A stretch of DNA of 57,426 nucleotides from a bacterium. GTDB lineage: Bacteria > Babelota > Babeliae > Babelales > UASB340. The stretch's first letter is position 1; every line of letters begins with the position of its first letter. Location: the NCBI GenBank assembly GCA_030629005.1, contig DAOVPV010000001.1, positions 1 to 57,426 of the forward strand, read 5' to 3'. The notes beneath the pieces are model-generated. The model was not told the DNA's origin, made no database searches, and saw nothing but the letters and a program-made list of their open reading frames with translations. The translations under genes were made by a program, and so were the position numbers. Below, piece by piece: positions 27,722-36,309 of this stretch.

Positions 27722-27786
27722 AGACTTCGCAAACTTCATCAAAACCAACTTAATAATAGAACTTACTCCATTAAAAAAATGGCCTG

Positions 27787-27812
27787 CCATACGAAGCCTT
27801 GGCGAAGTATGG
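27787..27812. repeat. CCAT...ATGG hairpin overlapping the tRNA-Gly CCA end
   Basis: Read with the tRNA: CCATAC, then CTTCGCC-AAGG-CTTCG, then TATGG. Six outer pairs (CCATAC / GTATGG) and an inner GCC / GGC pair surround a mismatched GAA/GAA loop. The first CCA is the tRNA's own end. T-rich sequence follows on the minus strand. A near-identical copy is at 38896. Confidence 0.75.
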
Positions 27813-27886
27813 AGCGGGAAGCGGGACTCGAACCCGCAACCTACAGCTTGGAAGGCTGTCGCTCTAGCCAATTGAGCTATTCCCGC
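27810..27886 (-). tRNA. tRNA-Gly (anticodon TCC)
   Basis: Acceptor GCGGGAA / TTCCCGC, anticodon arm ACAGC-CTTCCAA-GCTGT, T-arm GCGGG-TTCGAGT-CCCGC and an encoded CCA. Confidence 0.95.
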
Positions 27887-27954
27887 ATACTATAAGCGGC
27901 TTCTAAAATTGCGCCAAACAATCTCTGAAATCTACCCAAAGGTCTAATTAAATG

Positions 27955-27985
27955 GCCCTACTTCGCTCGTTGAGCTACGAAGGGC
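27955..27985. repeat. GCCCTACTWCGCTC/GAGCTACGAAGGGC hairpin, copy 3
   Basis: GCCCTACTTCGCTC-GTT-GAGCTACGAAGGGC. The right flank (CCTTCGAATTTTG, then ATAACAACAACTATAAAAAC) closely matches the flank of copy 1, so more than the hairpin is repeated. Confidence 0.8.
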
Positions 27986-28045
27986 AACCTTCGAATTTTG
28001 TTGCTATAACAACAACTATAAAAACAACGACCTTTACTGGCCGTG

Positions 28046-28076
28046 CCAGACGTAGCTCCAAAGGAGCGTAGACTGG
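28046..28076. repeat. CCAG...CTGG hairpin overlapping the tRNA-Tyr CCA end
   Basis: Read with the tRNA: CCAGTCTACGCTCC-TTT-GGAGCTACGTCTGG. CCAG/CTGG and CTCC/GGAG pair; between them each arm carries CTACG, which does not pair with itself, so a 6x6 internal loop forms. Confidence 0.8.
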
Positions 28077-28158
28077 TGGGGAGAACAGGATTCGAACCTG
28101 CGAAGGCTTAGCCAACGGATTTACAGTCCGTCCCCTTTAACCACTCGGGAATCTCCCC
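28074..28158 (-). tRNA. tRNA-Tyr (anticodon GTA)
   Basis: An 85-base class II tRNA with a long variable arm: acceptor GGGGAGA / TTCTCCC, anticodon arm ACGGA-CTGTAAA-TCCGT, T-arm GCAGG-TTCGAAT-CCTGT, encoded CCA. It is the first gene of the tRNA-rpmG-secE-nusG-rpl-rpo block. Confidence 0.95.
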
Positions 28159-28260
28159 ATACTTTATCCACTTTAGAATAGATACTTTACCAAAGATTTC
28201 AATCTTTTTTTTTAAAAAAAAAGATTTTTTTGCGATAAAATATAACTTCTTATTAAAAAC

Positions 28261-28698
28261 TCAATTAATAATCAATATTCTTTTTTCAATATCGGCTTCA
28301 CAAAAACGCAATTCTATGCGACAAATAAAGTCTTTCATGTCACTTTTAATTAAAAAGTTTTCTATAATTTTTGGCCATTCAACAAAACAAAAATTATCCT
28401 TTTTATAAAAATATTCATCAAAACCTAAAGAAAAAAAACTTTCTAAATCTTCTATTCTGTACAGATCAAAATGATTAAAAATTTTTTTATCTTTTCCTTG
28501 ATAACTGTTAACGTAATTAAAAGTAGGACTTGTAATTAAATCTGTAACTCCACAATTCTTTAATACATTTTTTATAAAAGTTGTTTTTCCTGCGCCTAAT
28601 GGTCCTGTAAATAAAAAAATTTTATATTTTTTTAACCTTGGTATAATTTCTTTTTTTATAATATTATCTAGTTCATTTAATTTAAATACTATTTCCAT
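28261..28698 (-). CDS. tsaE: tRNA threonylcarbamoyladenosine biosynthesis ATPase TsaE
   Basis: 145 residues. The P-loop is TGPLGAGKTTFIKNVL (about residues 31-46). Family segments TSPTFNYVNSYQG, FNHFDLYRIED and FCFVEWPKIIENFL follow, all typical of TsaE. TsaE works with TsaB and TsaD to complete t6A on tRNAs that read ANN codons. It lies 11 bases after the NYN nuclease gene and probably shares its transcript. Confidence 0.93.
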   Translation of the reverse strand: MEIVFKLNELDNIIKKEIIPRLKKYKIFLFTGPLGAGKTTFIKNVLKNCGVTDLITSPTFNYVNSYQGKDKKIFNHFDLYRIEDLESFFSLGFDEYFYKKDNFCFVEWPKIIENFLIKSDMKDFICRIELRFCEADIEKRILIIN

Positions 28699-28709
28699 AA
28701 AAATAATCT

Positions 28710-29342
28710 TTATAACTTTTTTATTTTTTTATAAATTCTCTTTTCAAGCTTAGATTTTTTATTTTTTTTATGCTGCACAATTTTAATTTCTGATTCATCT
28801 TTCTTTATATCTAAACTTCCCTGTGACATTAAAATATCTAAGGCTTCACTATTTTTGCCTGAAAAACCACGCAACTGTTCACTTTGGCAACCATTTCGCT
28901 CATATTTATGAATACTATCCACAGCACCGCGCTGAAACTCACTTTCAACTTCATTTAAAATAGTATTTTTAACGATATCATAAAAATCAAATACATCTAC
29001 AGCATCAACGTTAAATTTTGAACACCTCTTTTTAAGCTCATTATCTTTTGAAACTAGTAAAATTTCTTTATTTTTATTTCTTTCTACAAAATCTAAAATA
29101 TAATCATCAGCACTCTGACGCTGACCAGAAAAAACAACGACTATTCCATTGTGTGTTTGCCTATCTGCATGACGCAACAAACCACCATCAAATACAACGA
29201 CTATTTCTTTTATTTCTGGAGATTTTTTACTCTTATAAAAGCCAAGCTCCATTACAAGTTGTTCCCTTTGCTTGTCGAGCTTACCTTTTATTTTATAAAA
29301 AACCTGTTTTAGTAAATTATATCCATCTATAATTACTATCAA
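28710..29342 (-). CDS. NYN-domain (YacP/Rae1-like) RNA-binding nuclease
   Basis: 210 residues from a TTG start, chosen because AAAGGAG lies eight bases upstream. The N-terminal 125 residues form a PIN-like NYN domain: IVIIDGYNLLKQ, IVVVFDG, VVFSGQRQSADDYILDFVE and ILLVSKDNELKKRC, with conserved Asp residues for metal binding. In Bacillus the related Rae1/YacP cleaves ribosome-bound mRNA. The C-terminal 80 residues are low-conservation and strongly basic at the end (KKNKKSKLEKRIYKKIKKL), perhaps for RNA binding. Confidence 0.8.
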   Translation of the reverse strand: MIVIIDGYNLLKQVFYKIKGKLDKQREQLVMELGFYKSKKSPEIKEIVVVFDGGLLRHADRQTHNGIVVVFSGQRQSADDYILDFVERNKNKEILLVSKDNELKKRCSKFNVDAVDVFDFYDIVKNTILNEVESEFQRGAVDSIHKYERNGCQSEQLRGFSGKNSEALDILMSQGSLDIKKDESEIKIVQHKKNKKSKLEKRIYKKIKKL

Positions 29343-29384
29343 AATTGGACTCCTTTAATCATAAAATCCACTTAATTGCAAAAA

Positions 29385-29405
29385 TCGGAAGAAACATTTA
29401 ATGTT
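29385..29405 (+). repeat. Copy 2 of recurrent motif CGGAAGAAACATTTAATGTT
   Basis: An exact 21-base match (including the leading T) to the copy at 3589-3609. It sits in the AT-rich gap upstream of atpG, about 93 bases before that start. The ATG inside it opens only a few codons. Confidence 0.8.
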
Positions 29406-29497
29406 AATAAAAATTTAATTAATTTTTAATTTAATCTATAATTTATATTAAATATTTTTTATTTTTATTATACACATCTTATTTGTAGGAAAAAAAC

Positions 29498-30358
29498 GTG
29501 GCTCAACTAACACAATTAAAAAGAAAAATTCAAGCCGTAAACACTACAAAAAAAATAACGCACGCAATCCGCTTAGTTTCTATGGCTTCATATTCTAAAT
29601 TAGAAAAACAAGTTAAATTTTTAAATTCTTATAAAAAAAATATAGACATAACATTTGCACAATTACTAGAACAATGTCCTGACTGGACAAATAAAATATT
29701 ATTCCCAGATGACATTTTTGACAAAACACCTCTAATAATTCTAATCTCATCCACAAGAGGTTTGTGTGGAAGTTTTAATGCAAACCTAATACGATTTATA
29801 GAAAAAAAACTAATATTCGAAAATAATCAAAAACCACAATTTATCACAATAGGACAAAAAGCAAAAAAAGAAATTCTATCTAAAAGTATTGGTGAAATCA
29901 TTTTAAGTTTTGATGAATTCAACTACAATAATCTAGATCTAATTGGTTCAGAAATAACAAAAAAAATCTACGCGAATAAAAATAATTATTCTTCCGTGTG
30001 CTTTTACAGTAATAAATTTATTAACTTTTTTACACAAAGACCGACTCAATCCACGCTTATTCCTACAAATCTTGAGTTTGAAAAAGAGGAAACGGAAATA
30101 CAAAATTTCTCCGATCCAATTTATGAACAAAACAAAGAAGATATATTAGGTTTTCTAGCTAGTAAATATATAAAAAGCACCATCTGGGAGCTCCTTTTTC
30201 AATCTCTAATATCCGAAAATGCATCCCGATTCTTGGCAATGGATAGTTCAAATACAAACGCAGAAAAAATCGTGGATAAACTTACATTGCAATATAACAA
30301 ATCAAGACAAGCACTTATTACAAGAGAGGTTTCTGAGCTTGCTGCAAATATGGAATAA
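29498..30358 (+). CDS. atpG: F-type ATP synthase gamma subunit
   Basis: 286 residues from a GTG with AGGAAA upstream. The N-terminal helix AQLTQLKRKIQAVNTTKKITHAIRLVSMASYSKLEKQ and the C-terminal helix ENASRFLAMDSSNTNAEKIVDKLTLQYNKSRQALITREVSELA are the two conserved coiled-coil halves of the rotor shaft. The middle has ILISSTRGLCGSFNANLI. It stands alone: no other atp gene is next to it, unlike the usual atpIBEFHAGDC operon. The two neighbouring genes are transcribed in the opposite direction. Confidence 0.95.
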   Translation: MAQLTQLKRKIQAVNTTKKITHAIRLVSMASYSKLEKQVKFLNSYKKNIDITFAQLLEQCPDWTNKILFPDDIFDKTPLIILISSTRGLCGSFNANLIRFIEKKLIFENNQKPQFITIGQKAKKEILSKSIGEIILSFDEFNYNNLDLIGSEITKKIYANKNNYSSVCFYSNKFINFFTQRPTQSTLIPTNLEFEKEETEIQNFSDPIYEQNKEDILGFLASKYIKSTIWELLFQSLISENASRFLAMDSSNTNAEKIVDKLTLQYNKSRQALITREVSELAANME

Positions 30359-30362
30359 AAAT

Positions 30363-30384
30363 AGGGCCTTAAATCTAAGGCCCT
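30363..30384. terminator. Hairpin between atpG and the Nudix gene, probably bidirectional
   Basis: AGGGCCTTA / TAAGGCCCT with a 4-base loop. The minus strand continues with a T-rich ATTTTTATT, so it best serves the leftward Nudix/murA transcript; the plus side has no T-run. Confidence 0.7.
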
Positions 30385-30414
30385 GTAAATTCAAATAAAT
30401 ACAAAATTTTATTT

Positions 30415-30858
30415 TTACCAACCAATTTCACTATAAATTTGATTTTTAGCTATTTTTTCTAAAACAATTTTAAGCTCAATAACCGTATTTTCAGGCAAAT
30501 TATCAATATCAAACCATTCTATTCCTACACACTTATCTGGCTCCATATTCTTAAGCTCACCTTCCCATTTTTCAACCTGCAAAAAAATCCCCAAAGCTTC
30601 ATCAAAATTATTTGATAACTTTCTATGAGAAATATGTAAAACAGAAAGATCTTCTTCTTTTACAGATACACCAACCTCTTCATTGACCTCTCTTACCGCA
30701 GCGGCGCGTATAGTCTCATCACCATCAACACCACCTCCAGGCAAAGTATATTCTCCATACCCCCAACCTTTTTTTATACGATCTAACAACAATATTTTAT
30801 TATCTTTTTTTAAAATTATTGCTACAAAAGGGACCAGTTTAAATCGATCTTTTGCCAT
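30415..30858 (-). CDS. NUDIX hydrolase
   Basis: 147 residues. The complete Nudix box lies at residues 42-64 (G-x5-E-x7-REVNEEVGV), with the usual strand YTLPGG before it. The family hydrolyses nucleoside diphosphate-linked compounds such as oxidised dNTPs, dinucleotides or nucleotide sugars; the substrate cannot be told. The start is two bases after the murA stop, so the genes are very likely cotranscribed. Confidence 0.9.
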   Translation of the reverse strand: MAKDRFKLVPFVAIILKKDNKILLLDRIKKGWGYGEYTLPGGGVDGDETIRAAAVREVNEEVGVSVKEEDLSVLHISHRKLSNNFDEALGIFLQVEKWEGELKNMEPDKCVGIEWFDIDNLPENTVIELKIVLEKIAKNQIYSEIGW

Positions 30859-30860
30859 AA

Positions 30861-32156
30861 TTATCCTTCAACAACTTCTATTTTAGCACCAAGTTTTTTC
30901 AACTTATCTTCAAGTTTATCATATCCCCTACGCCAATGATTAATTCCAAAAACTTTTGTTTCCCCTTCAGCCGCTAACCCTGCAATAACTAAAGCAACGG
31001 ATGCTCTAAGGTCTGAAGCTATTACATTTGCACCATACAAACCTTCAACGCCATTAACAGTAGCCTTAGAATTTTCAACACTAATTTGAGCTCCCATTTT
31101 TTCCAGCTCTTTTACATGCATTAATCTATTTTCAAAAACCGTTTCCTCAACCAAACCTACACCGTTAGCCAAACATAATGCAGCCATCATTGGAGACTGA
31201 AGATCTGTAGGAAACCCAGGATAAGGGCAAGTTTTTATATTTACAGCTTTGGGATTTTTAGTTGCAATTAACCGAATCCCTACTTTCTTACCATTCCTGG
31301 AATTAAACCCAATTTCAAGCTTATGCCCCATCAACTTCAATTTTTCTAAAAATAAATCCATGTGATCAGAATTTGCATCTGGCAATTCTACTTGCCCTCC
31401 CGTTATAGCTGCCGCTAAAAGTAAGGCTCCGGCCTCTAACCTATCCGGTATTATCGTGTGCTCTATTGGGTTTAACGTTTTTACTCCTGTAATAATTATT
31501 GTTGCAGGCAACTCAAATTTTATATCCGCCCCCATCTTACGCAAAGCATCTATAAAATCTAAAACCTCCGGCTCTAATGCTGCATTTATTATTTTTGTTT
31601 CACCTTGCTGCATAGTTGCAAACATTACAATATTTTCTGTAGCACCAACACTAGGATATTCAAAAACTATTTTTCTATTCTGATTCGATTTTTCATCCAT
31701 AACCGCATATATAAGATTTTTATCCCTAGTAATTTTAGCCCCTAATTTTTCAAATCCATTTAAGTGAAAATCTATAGGCCGAGCACCAATCAAACACCCT
31801 CCGGGAAATGCTGCTCTTGCTTTTTTGAACCTAGCCAATAAAGGACCCATTACCAAGATAGAAGCCCTCATCCTATCCATAACCTCATGGCTTACTTCAA
31901 CTTTATCAATAGAACTACCATCAAATTCTAATCTATTCTTTTCTGAATCAAACTTTATTTTTGCACCTAAGTCCGAAAGTAAGTCAATCATTTTCCAAAT
32001 ATCCGCAGAAGCTGGAACTAAATGTAAAACTGATTTTCCCGTAGTTAAAATTAAGCTAGCCATAATTGGCAATGCTGCGTTTTTTGCACCAACTAAATTA
32101 ACCGATCCAGATAAGTTTAAAGACTGTTCAACGGAAATATAACCATTCATCGACAT
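30861..32156 (-). CDS. murA: UDP-N-acetylglucosamine 1-carboxyvinyltransferase
   Basis: 431 residues, near the usual 420. MurA adds enolpyruvate to UDP-GlcNAc, the first committed step of peptidoglycan synthesis. Visible signatures are NLVGAKNAALPIMASLI (catalytic Lys region), PGGCLIGARPIDFHLNGFEKLGA (the fosfomycin-target Cys is present), FPTDLQSPMMAALCLANG and DLRASVALVIAGLAAEG. It supports an intact murein pathway together with glmS. Confidence 0.96.
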   Translation of the reverse strand: MSMNGYISVEQSLNLSGSVNLVGAKNAALPIMASLILTTGKSVLHLVPASADIWKMIDLLSDLGAKIKFDSEKNRLEFDGSSIDKVEVSHEVMDRMRASILVMGPLLARFKKARAAFPGGCLIGARPIDFHLNGFEKLGAKITRDKNLIYAVMDEKSNQNRKIVFEYPSVGATENIVMFATMQQGETKIINAALEPEVLDFIDALRKMGADIKFELPATIIITGVKTLNPIEHTIIPDRLEAGALLLAAAITGGQVELPDANSDHMDLFLEKLKLMGHKLEIGFNSRNGKKVGIRLIATKNPKAVNIKTCPYPGFPTDLQSPMMAALCLANGVGLVEETVFENRLMHVKELEKMGAQISVENSKATVNGVEGLYGANVIASDLRASVALVIAGLAAEGETKVFGINHWRRGYDKLEDKLKKLGAKIEVVEG

Positions 32157-32261
32157 AATAATTATCCAAAGTTTTAGTAAAAATTAAAAAAACTAATATA
32201 ATAACCATATTAATTTACAGTGTTTACTATTAATTAACAAAATTTAAAAAGGGAATATACC

Positions 32262-33011
32262 GTGATAAGAAAAAAAAATATAGTCTGCATAATTCCTGCA
32301 AGACTAAAATCCACAAGATTCCCAGAAAAAGTTTTAACTCATTTAGCCGGCAAACCTTTATTACAATGGGCATGGGATACTGCAAACAGCACAACACTTT
32401 TTAAGGAAATATATTTTGCAATAGACTCTGAAAAAACAGCAAAACTGATAAATAGTTTCAACGGTAAATGTATTATGACTAGCGAAAAATGTCAATCTGG
32501 AACAGACAGGCTTGTCGAAATTATACACTCAGGAAAAATCAATGCCGATATCTGGGTAAACTGGCAAGGTGATGAGCCCTTTATAACTCCAAAAATGATC
32601 CATACTTTACTTAAAACATGCGAAAATGAAAACGCCGACATGTGGACCCTAAAAAAACGCATTCTTTTACCAGAGCAAATCTCTAACCCAAATATCGCTA
32701 AAGTTGTAACTGACTCTAACGGCTATGCTTTATATTTTTCAAGATCAACAATTCCATACTACAGGGATAAACATAAAAGCATTGAACAAGTTTACTATAA
32801 ACATATTGGAATTTACGCATATACATCTAATGCATTAAGAAAAATTGCTCAACTTGGAAAATGTTATTTAGAAGATGCAGAAAAATTAGAACAACTAAGA
32901 TTATTATATTACGGTTTTAAAATTAAACTAAACGAAACGGATCAAGAAGTCATTGGTATAGACACGCCTCAAGATTTAGCTAAGGCCGAAGAGTATGCAA
33001 AAGAAAAATAA
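32262..33011 (+). CDS. kdsB: 3-deoxy-manno-octulosonate cytidylyltransferase (CMP-Kdo synthetase)
   Basis: 249 residues from a GTG preceded by AAGGGA. Motifs are CIIPARLKSTRFPEKVLTHLAGKPLLQWAWD, VNWQGDEPFI, ALYFSRSTIPYYRD, KHIGIYAYTSNALR and LEQLRLLYYGFKIKL. KdsB activates Kdo for lipid A-core assembly, which implies LPS and an outer membrane. Its last 43 bases overlap the end of the convergent serine hydrolase gene, and no terminator is visible in the overlap. Confidence 0.96.
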   Translation: MIRKKNIVCIIPARLKSTRFPEKVLTHLAGKPLLQWAWDTANSTTLFKEIYFAIDSEKTAKLINSFNGKCIMTSEKCQSGTDRLVEIIHSGKINADIWVNWQGDEPFITPKMIHTLLKTCENENADMWTLKKRILLPEQISNPNIAKVVTDSNGYALYFSRSTIPYYRDKHKSIEQVYYKHIGIYAYTSNALRKIAQLGKCYLEDAEKLEQLRLLYYGFKIKLNETDQEVIGIDTPQDLAKAEEYAKEK

Positions 33012-34003
33012 TCAAACAATAATTTAGAAATTTCAGCGATCATCTTTTCTTGAATAACAGAACTTATTGTAGATTTATTTGTATAAAAAGCCACCGCTAA
33101 ATGCCCTTTTTTGTTTGGAAGTTCAATAATTCCAACATCAGAAATAATATTATCCATACTCCCCGTTTTATGCCAAACTCTGGTGCTTTTTGGTAAAAGC
33201 CTGCGAATGCGCCCTTTTCCCCACTTTAACATAGTTTGTAATAAAAAATCGGTAGATCTTTGACTTAAAAGTCTTTTTCTAAATAGTCTAGATAAAAAAT
33301 TAACCATTTCCACAGAAGTTGTTGTATCTCTTTTATCTTCATAAAATTTATTTATAGCATTTGTACGATCTTTAATTTTCACACGATTTACTAATCTGAT
33401 ATCTTTTCTTAAAGAATAAGGATTACTACGGCTATAACGCCTAACCCCGTTATAATCGCTCAACATTTCTAAAACAGATCTGGCCACATTCATATTTTTA
33501 AAACCATTTTTATTCAGCCAAACATTTACAGCCCTTGGCCCACCAACTATTTTTAAAATAATATCTGTAGAAGCATTGCCACTTTTTTCTATCATTAATT
33601 TGATTAGCTCTGAAATAGAAACTCTTTGATTTTGAGAAATAAAACAAACTCTCCGCAAATCACAAGATTTAACAACATATTTTTTTTGTAAACTTAATTT
33701 TTTATTATCAACTAAATGCAAACAATAAGCAGCGATTTGTAACTTATAAGTACTAGCCATAGGAAAGAACTTATCGGAATTAAAAGCAAATCCCTGTCGC
33801 TTTTCAATATGCTGCACCGCAAAACCAAAATAACCCAAACCCAGTAATTTATTTTTTACAACAATAGATTGTTTTAATTTTCTATATGTTAAATGCTGAG
33901 TTACATTCGTATTTTCTTTTACAATATTTACATGCGCAGTACTTGTAAAAATCAAACACCAAACATATAAAGCAACTAATATAAAACTTTTTTTATTAAA
34001 CAT
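32969..34003 (-). CDS. Exported class A beta-lactamase-fold serine hydrolase
   Basis: 344 residues with a signal peptide (MFNKKSFILVALYVWCLIFTSTAHV). The S-x-x-K motif is PMASTYK (Ser84, Lys87), the second motif SGN at 141-143 and KTG at 279-281 within VWHKTGSM. RDTTTSVEMVNFL (225 onward) matches the stretch after the omega loop of class A enzymes. Counting back from RDTTT, the positions of the usual Glu166 and Asn170 hold other residues, and the preceding loop is long and unlike known enzymes. Either a divergent beta-lactamase or a peptidase-like relative is possible. A periplasmic location is likely. Confidence 0.75.
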   Translation of the reverse strand: MFNKKSFILVALYVWCLIFTSTAHVNIVKENTNVTQHLTYRKLKQSIVVKNKLLGLGYFGFAVQHIEKRQGFAFNSDKFFPMASTYKLQIAAYCLHLVDNKKLSLQKKYVVKSCDLRRVCFISQNQRVSISELIKLMIEKSGNASTDIILKIVGGPRAVNVWLNKNGFKNMNVARSVLEMLSDYNGVRRYSRSNPYSLRKDIRLVNRVKIKDRTNAINKFYEDKRDTTTSVEMVNFLSRLFRKRLLSQRSTDFLLQTMLKWGKGRIRRLLPKSTRVWHKTGSMDNIISDVGIIELPNKKGHLAVAFYTNKSTISSVIQEKMIAEISKLLFDYFSFAYSSALAKS

Positions 34004-34148
34004 TTTTTTTACCCTATCTAACCTAAAAATCTAAATTATAAATTTAATTTAAATTATTTTCTTAAAAAATAAAAATTTTAAACAATTTTTTTTAAATTTC
34101 TGATATTCTTAAAATAAATTTTTTTACTTTTTTTTACTGGAGAAAAAT

Positions 34149-34778
34149 ATGAAGAATACCAAAGGGAAGCTTGAAGTTGTTTGCGGTTCAATGTTTTCTG
34201 GAAAAACGGAAGAATTAATGCGTAGATTACGTAGAGCCGAATTTGCAAAACAAAGTGTTTTAACAATAAAACACAAAATCGACAATAGAAAAAGTGTAGC
34301 CACAATATCTTCCCATAATGGTCTAGAAAGAGTAGCTTTTAGCATTAATAACAGTAAAGAAAATATTAATAAAATTCTGGAACTGGCAAACAAAAACATC
34401 CAAGTTATCGGCATAGATGAAATTCAATTTTTTCCTATAGAAATAATAGATGTAATCGTAAAGCTCATAGATGCTGGGAAAACGGTCATTGTTGCGGGGC
34501 TAGACCTAGACTTTAAAGGCGAACCTTTTGGAATTATGCCTTTAATTATGGCAATTGCAGATAGCGTTTTAAAACTAAAAGCAATTTGCGTTATATGCGG
34601 AAAAGATGCTCATCATACACAAAGAATAGTAAATGATGTCCCTGCAAAATATGATGACCCAATAATTTTAGTTGGTGCAAAAGAATGTTACGAGGCAAGA
34701 TGTCGAAGCTGTTTTGCTATAGACAAACAAGCAGTTTTAATCCCGCAAGCACCACAATATAAAGAAACTCAAACATAA
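34149..34778 (+). CDS. tdk: Thymidine kinase (class II)
   Basis: 209 residues. The P-loop is VCGSMFSGKTEELMRRLRR, the acidic pair IDEIQFF, the lasso and zinc region CVICGKDAHHTQR ... CRSCF with four Cys. The family phosphorylates thymidine to dTMP with ATP. A salvage enzyme suits a host-dependent cell, though it is also widespread in free-living bacteria. TTACTGGAG before the ATG is the ribosome-binding site. Confidence 0.96.
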   Translation: MKNTKGKLEVVCGSMFSGKTEELMRRLRRAEFAKQSVLTIKHKIDNRKSVATISSHNGLERVAFSINNSKENINKILELANKNIQVIGIDEIQFFPIEIIDVIVKLIDAGKTVIVAGLDLDFKGEPFGIMPLIMAIADSVLKLKAICVICGKDAHHTQRIVNDVPAKYDDPIILVGAKECYEARCRSCFAIDKQAVLIPQAPQYKETQT

Positions 34779-34810
34779 TAAAAAAAGATCCGTTCGGTAA
34801 AACCCATTCG

Positions 34811-34831
34811 ACTTCGTGGCAAGCCACTACG
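34811..34831. repeat. Short GC-rich hairpin between tdk and radA
   Basis: ACTTCG-TGGC-AA-GCCA-CTACG: GTGGC / GCCAC pair around AA and are flanked by ACTTCG and CTACG, the same words found in the tRNA-linked hairpins. Confidence 0.5.
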
Positions 34832-34882
34832 CTTACACAGCAAAACGAAAAATTTGTATCGAAGCATAGGCAAACTAATTAT

Positions 34883-36244
34883 ATGACAAAATCAAAAAGT
34901 TCTTACAAATGCACTAACTGCGACTACAATAGTCCAAGATGGATTGGGCAATGTCCCAACTGCCAAGAATGGAATAGTTTTGTAGAAAAAATAGAAACAA
35001 ATATAGAAAATAACTTTTTAAATAAAAGTAAAATAGATCCATCTAAGTTAAATTTAAAAAAACTTTCTGATATCAAAACAGAAACTCAGAATAGAATGCT
35101 TTCGAGCTATCTTGAGTGGGACCGGGTTATGGGTGGAGGTGTCTTACCAGGGTCCTTTATAATTTTAACAGGTGACCCTGGAATTGGAAAATCTACCCTA
35201 CTACTACAAGTCGCAAATAAAATATCTAAAGACAAAAAGGTCATTTATTTTTCGTCGGAAGAATCTTTACAACAAGTTAAAAATAGAGCTCAAAGACTAG
35301 GAATTCCAAAAAACAGTGATCTGTTTTTTTCAGATCAATCTAACCTTGAAGCAATTATTCAAATCGCTCTCATAGAAAAACCAGATATTCTAATCTTAGA
35401 TTCCATACAAAACTGCAGCTTATCTGAAAGTTCTAATATTATACCTGGTACGGTAGGTCAACTTCGCGAGGCCGGTTTTTTATTATGCAAGCTTGCAAAA
35501 GAAAACAACATAGCAATCTTAATTACAGGACACATAACAAAAGATGGCTACATTGCTGGCCCTAAAGTCTTAGAACACATTGTAGATGGAGTATTTTATC
35601 TACAAGGCGAAGATAAATGGCAAACCCGAATTCTACGCTCTGTAAAAAATAGATTTGGAACAATTCAAGAAACCGGTTTTTTTGAAATGGGCACAGAAGG
35701 AATGCAAGAAGTTCCAGATATCAATAAATTAATCTTACATGAAGCATCAGAAAATCCAGGCTCCGCTCTTATAAGTTATATCGAAGGCTCTAGACCATTA
35801 TTATTAGAATTACAATCTTTGTGTGTAACCTCAAAATTTGGAATACCGCAAAGAATCATAACAGGAATAGACCCTAAACGAGTTATTTTAATTGCAGCCA
35901 TTTTAGAAAAATATTTGCATATAAGATTTAGTACTCAAGATATATTTTTTAAAATTAGCGGTGGCTTTAAAATAAAATCGACAAGCTGCGATTTAGGAAT
36001 CGCGCTCTCGTTGCTTTCTAGCTACTTTCAAAAACCATTACCAGAGAAATCTATTTCTATTGCAGAAGTAAGCCTTACAGGTCAAATCAAACCCATTAAT
36101 CAGATCGAATTACAAATTGGAGAAGCTCAAAAATTTGGCATAAATAAAATATTTATATCAAAGAGTCAAAAACTTAAAAGTTCAAGTAACACTATATGTT
36201 TTAAAAATATTTATGAATTAATAAAGCTTTTTCCAGAAGAATAA
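34883..36244 (+). CDS. radA: DNA repair protein RadA/Sms
   Basis: 453 residues. An N-terminal C4 zinc finger (YKCTNCDYNSPRWIGQCPNCQEW) is followed by a RecA-like ATPase with Walker A TGDPGIGKSTLLLQ and Walker B DILILDSIQ, the RadA-specific KNRFG (in RSVKNRFGTIQETGFFEM), and a C-terminal Lon-protease-like domain (LTGQIKPINQIELQIGEAQKFG). RadA promotes branch migration during recombination. It follows tdk after 104 bases that include a GC-rich hairpin. Confidence 0.96.
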   Translation: MTKSKSSYKCTNCDYNSPRWIGQCPNCQEWNSFVEKIETNIENNFLNKSKIDPSKLNLKKLSDIKTETQNRMLSSYLEWDRVMGGGVLPGSFIILTGDPGIGKSTLLLQVANKISKDKKVIYFSSEESLQQVKNRAQRLGIPKNSDLFFSDQSNLEAIIQIALIEKPDILILDSIQNCSLSESSNIIPGTVGQLREAGFLLCKLAKENNIAILITGHITKDGYIAGPKVLEHIVDGVFYLQGEDKWQTRILRSVKNRFGTIQETGFFEMGTEGMQEVPDINKLILHEASENPGSALISYIEGSRPLLLELQSLCVTSKFGIPQRIITGIDPKRVILIAAILEKYLHIRFSTQDIFFKISGGFKIKSTSCDLGIALSLLSSYFQKPLPEKSISIAEVSLTGQIKPINQIELQIGEAQKFGINKIFISKSQKLKSSSNTICFKNIYELIKLFPEE

Positions 36245-36264
36245 TCAGCCCAACGCTTACGCAT

Positions 36265-36299
36265 CCAGCCGTCGCCATAAGCTATGGCGGACGCGGTGG
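36265..36299. repeat. CCAG-type GC-rich hairpin between radA and glmS
   Basis: CGCCATA-AGC-TATGGCG is a perfect 7-bp core extended by CGT/ACG. The element opens with CCAGCC and ends GCGGTGG; a further AGCCC / GGGCT pair lies outside it. It separates two convergent genes but lacks a T-run. Confidence 0.6.
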
Positions 36300-36309
36300 G
36301 GCTACATCA

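Noticed and set aside
27653-27875. Small frames on both strands over tRNA-Thr and tRNA-Gly
   Set aside because: They cover tRNA genes and repeat hairpins and have no coding character.
28160-28180. TTATCCACT as a DnaA box and a possible replication origin
   Set aside because: Only a single near-match is seen, with no cluster of boxes and no dnaA or dnaN nearby; gyrB alone is not evidence of an origin.
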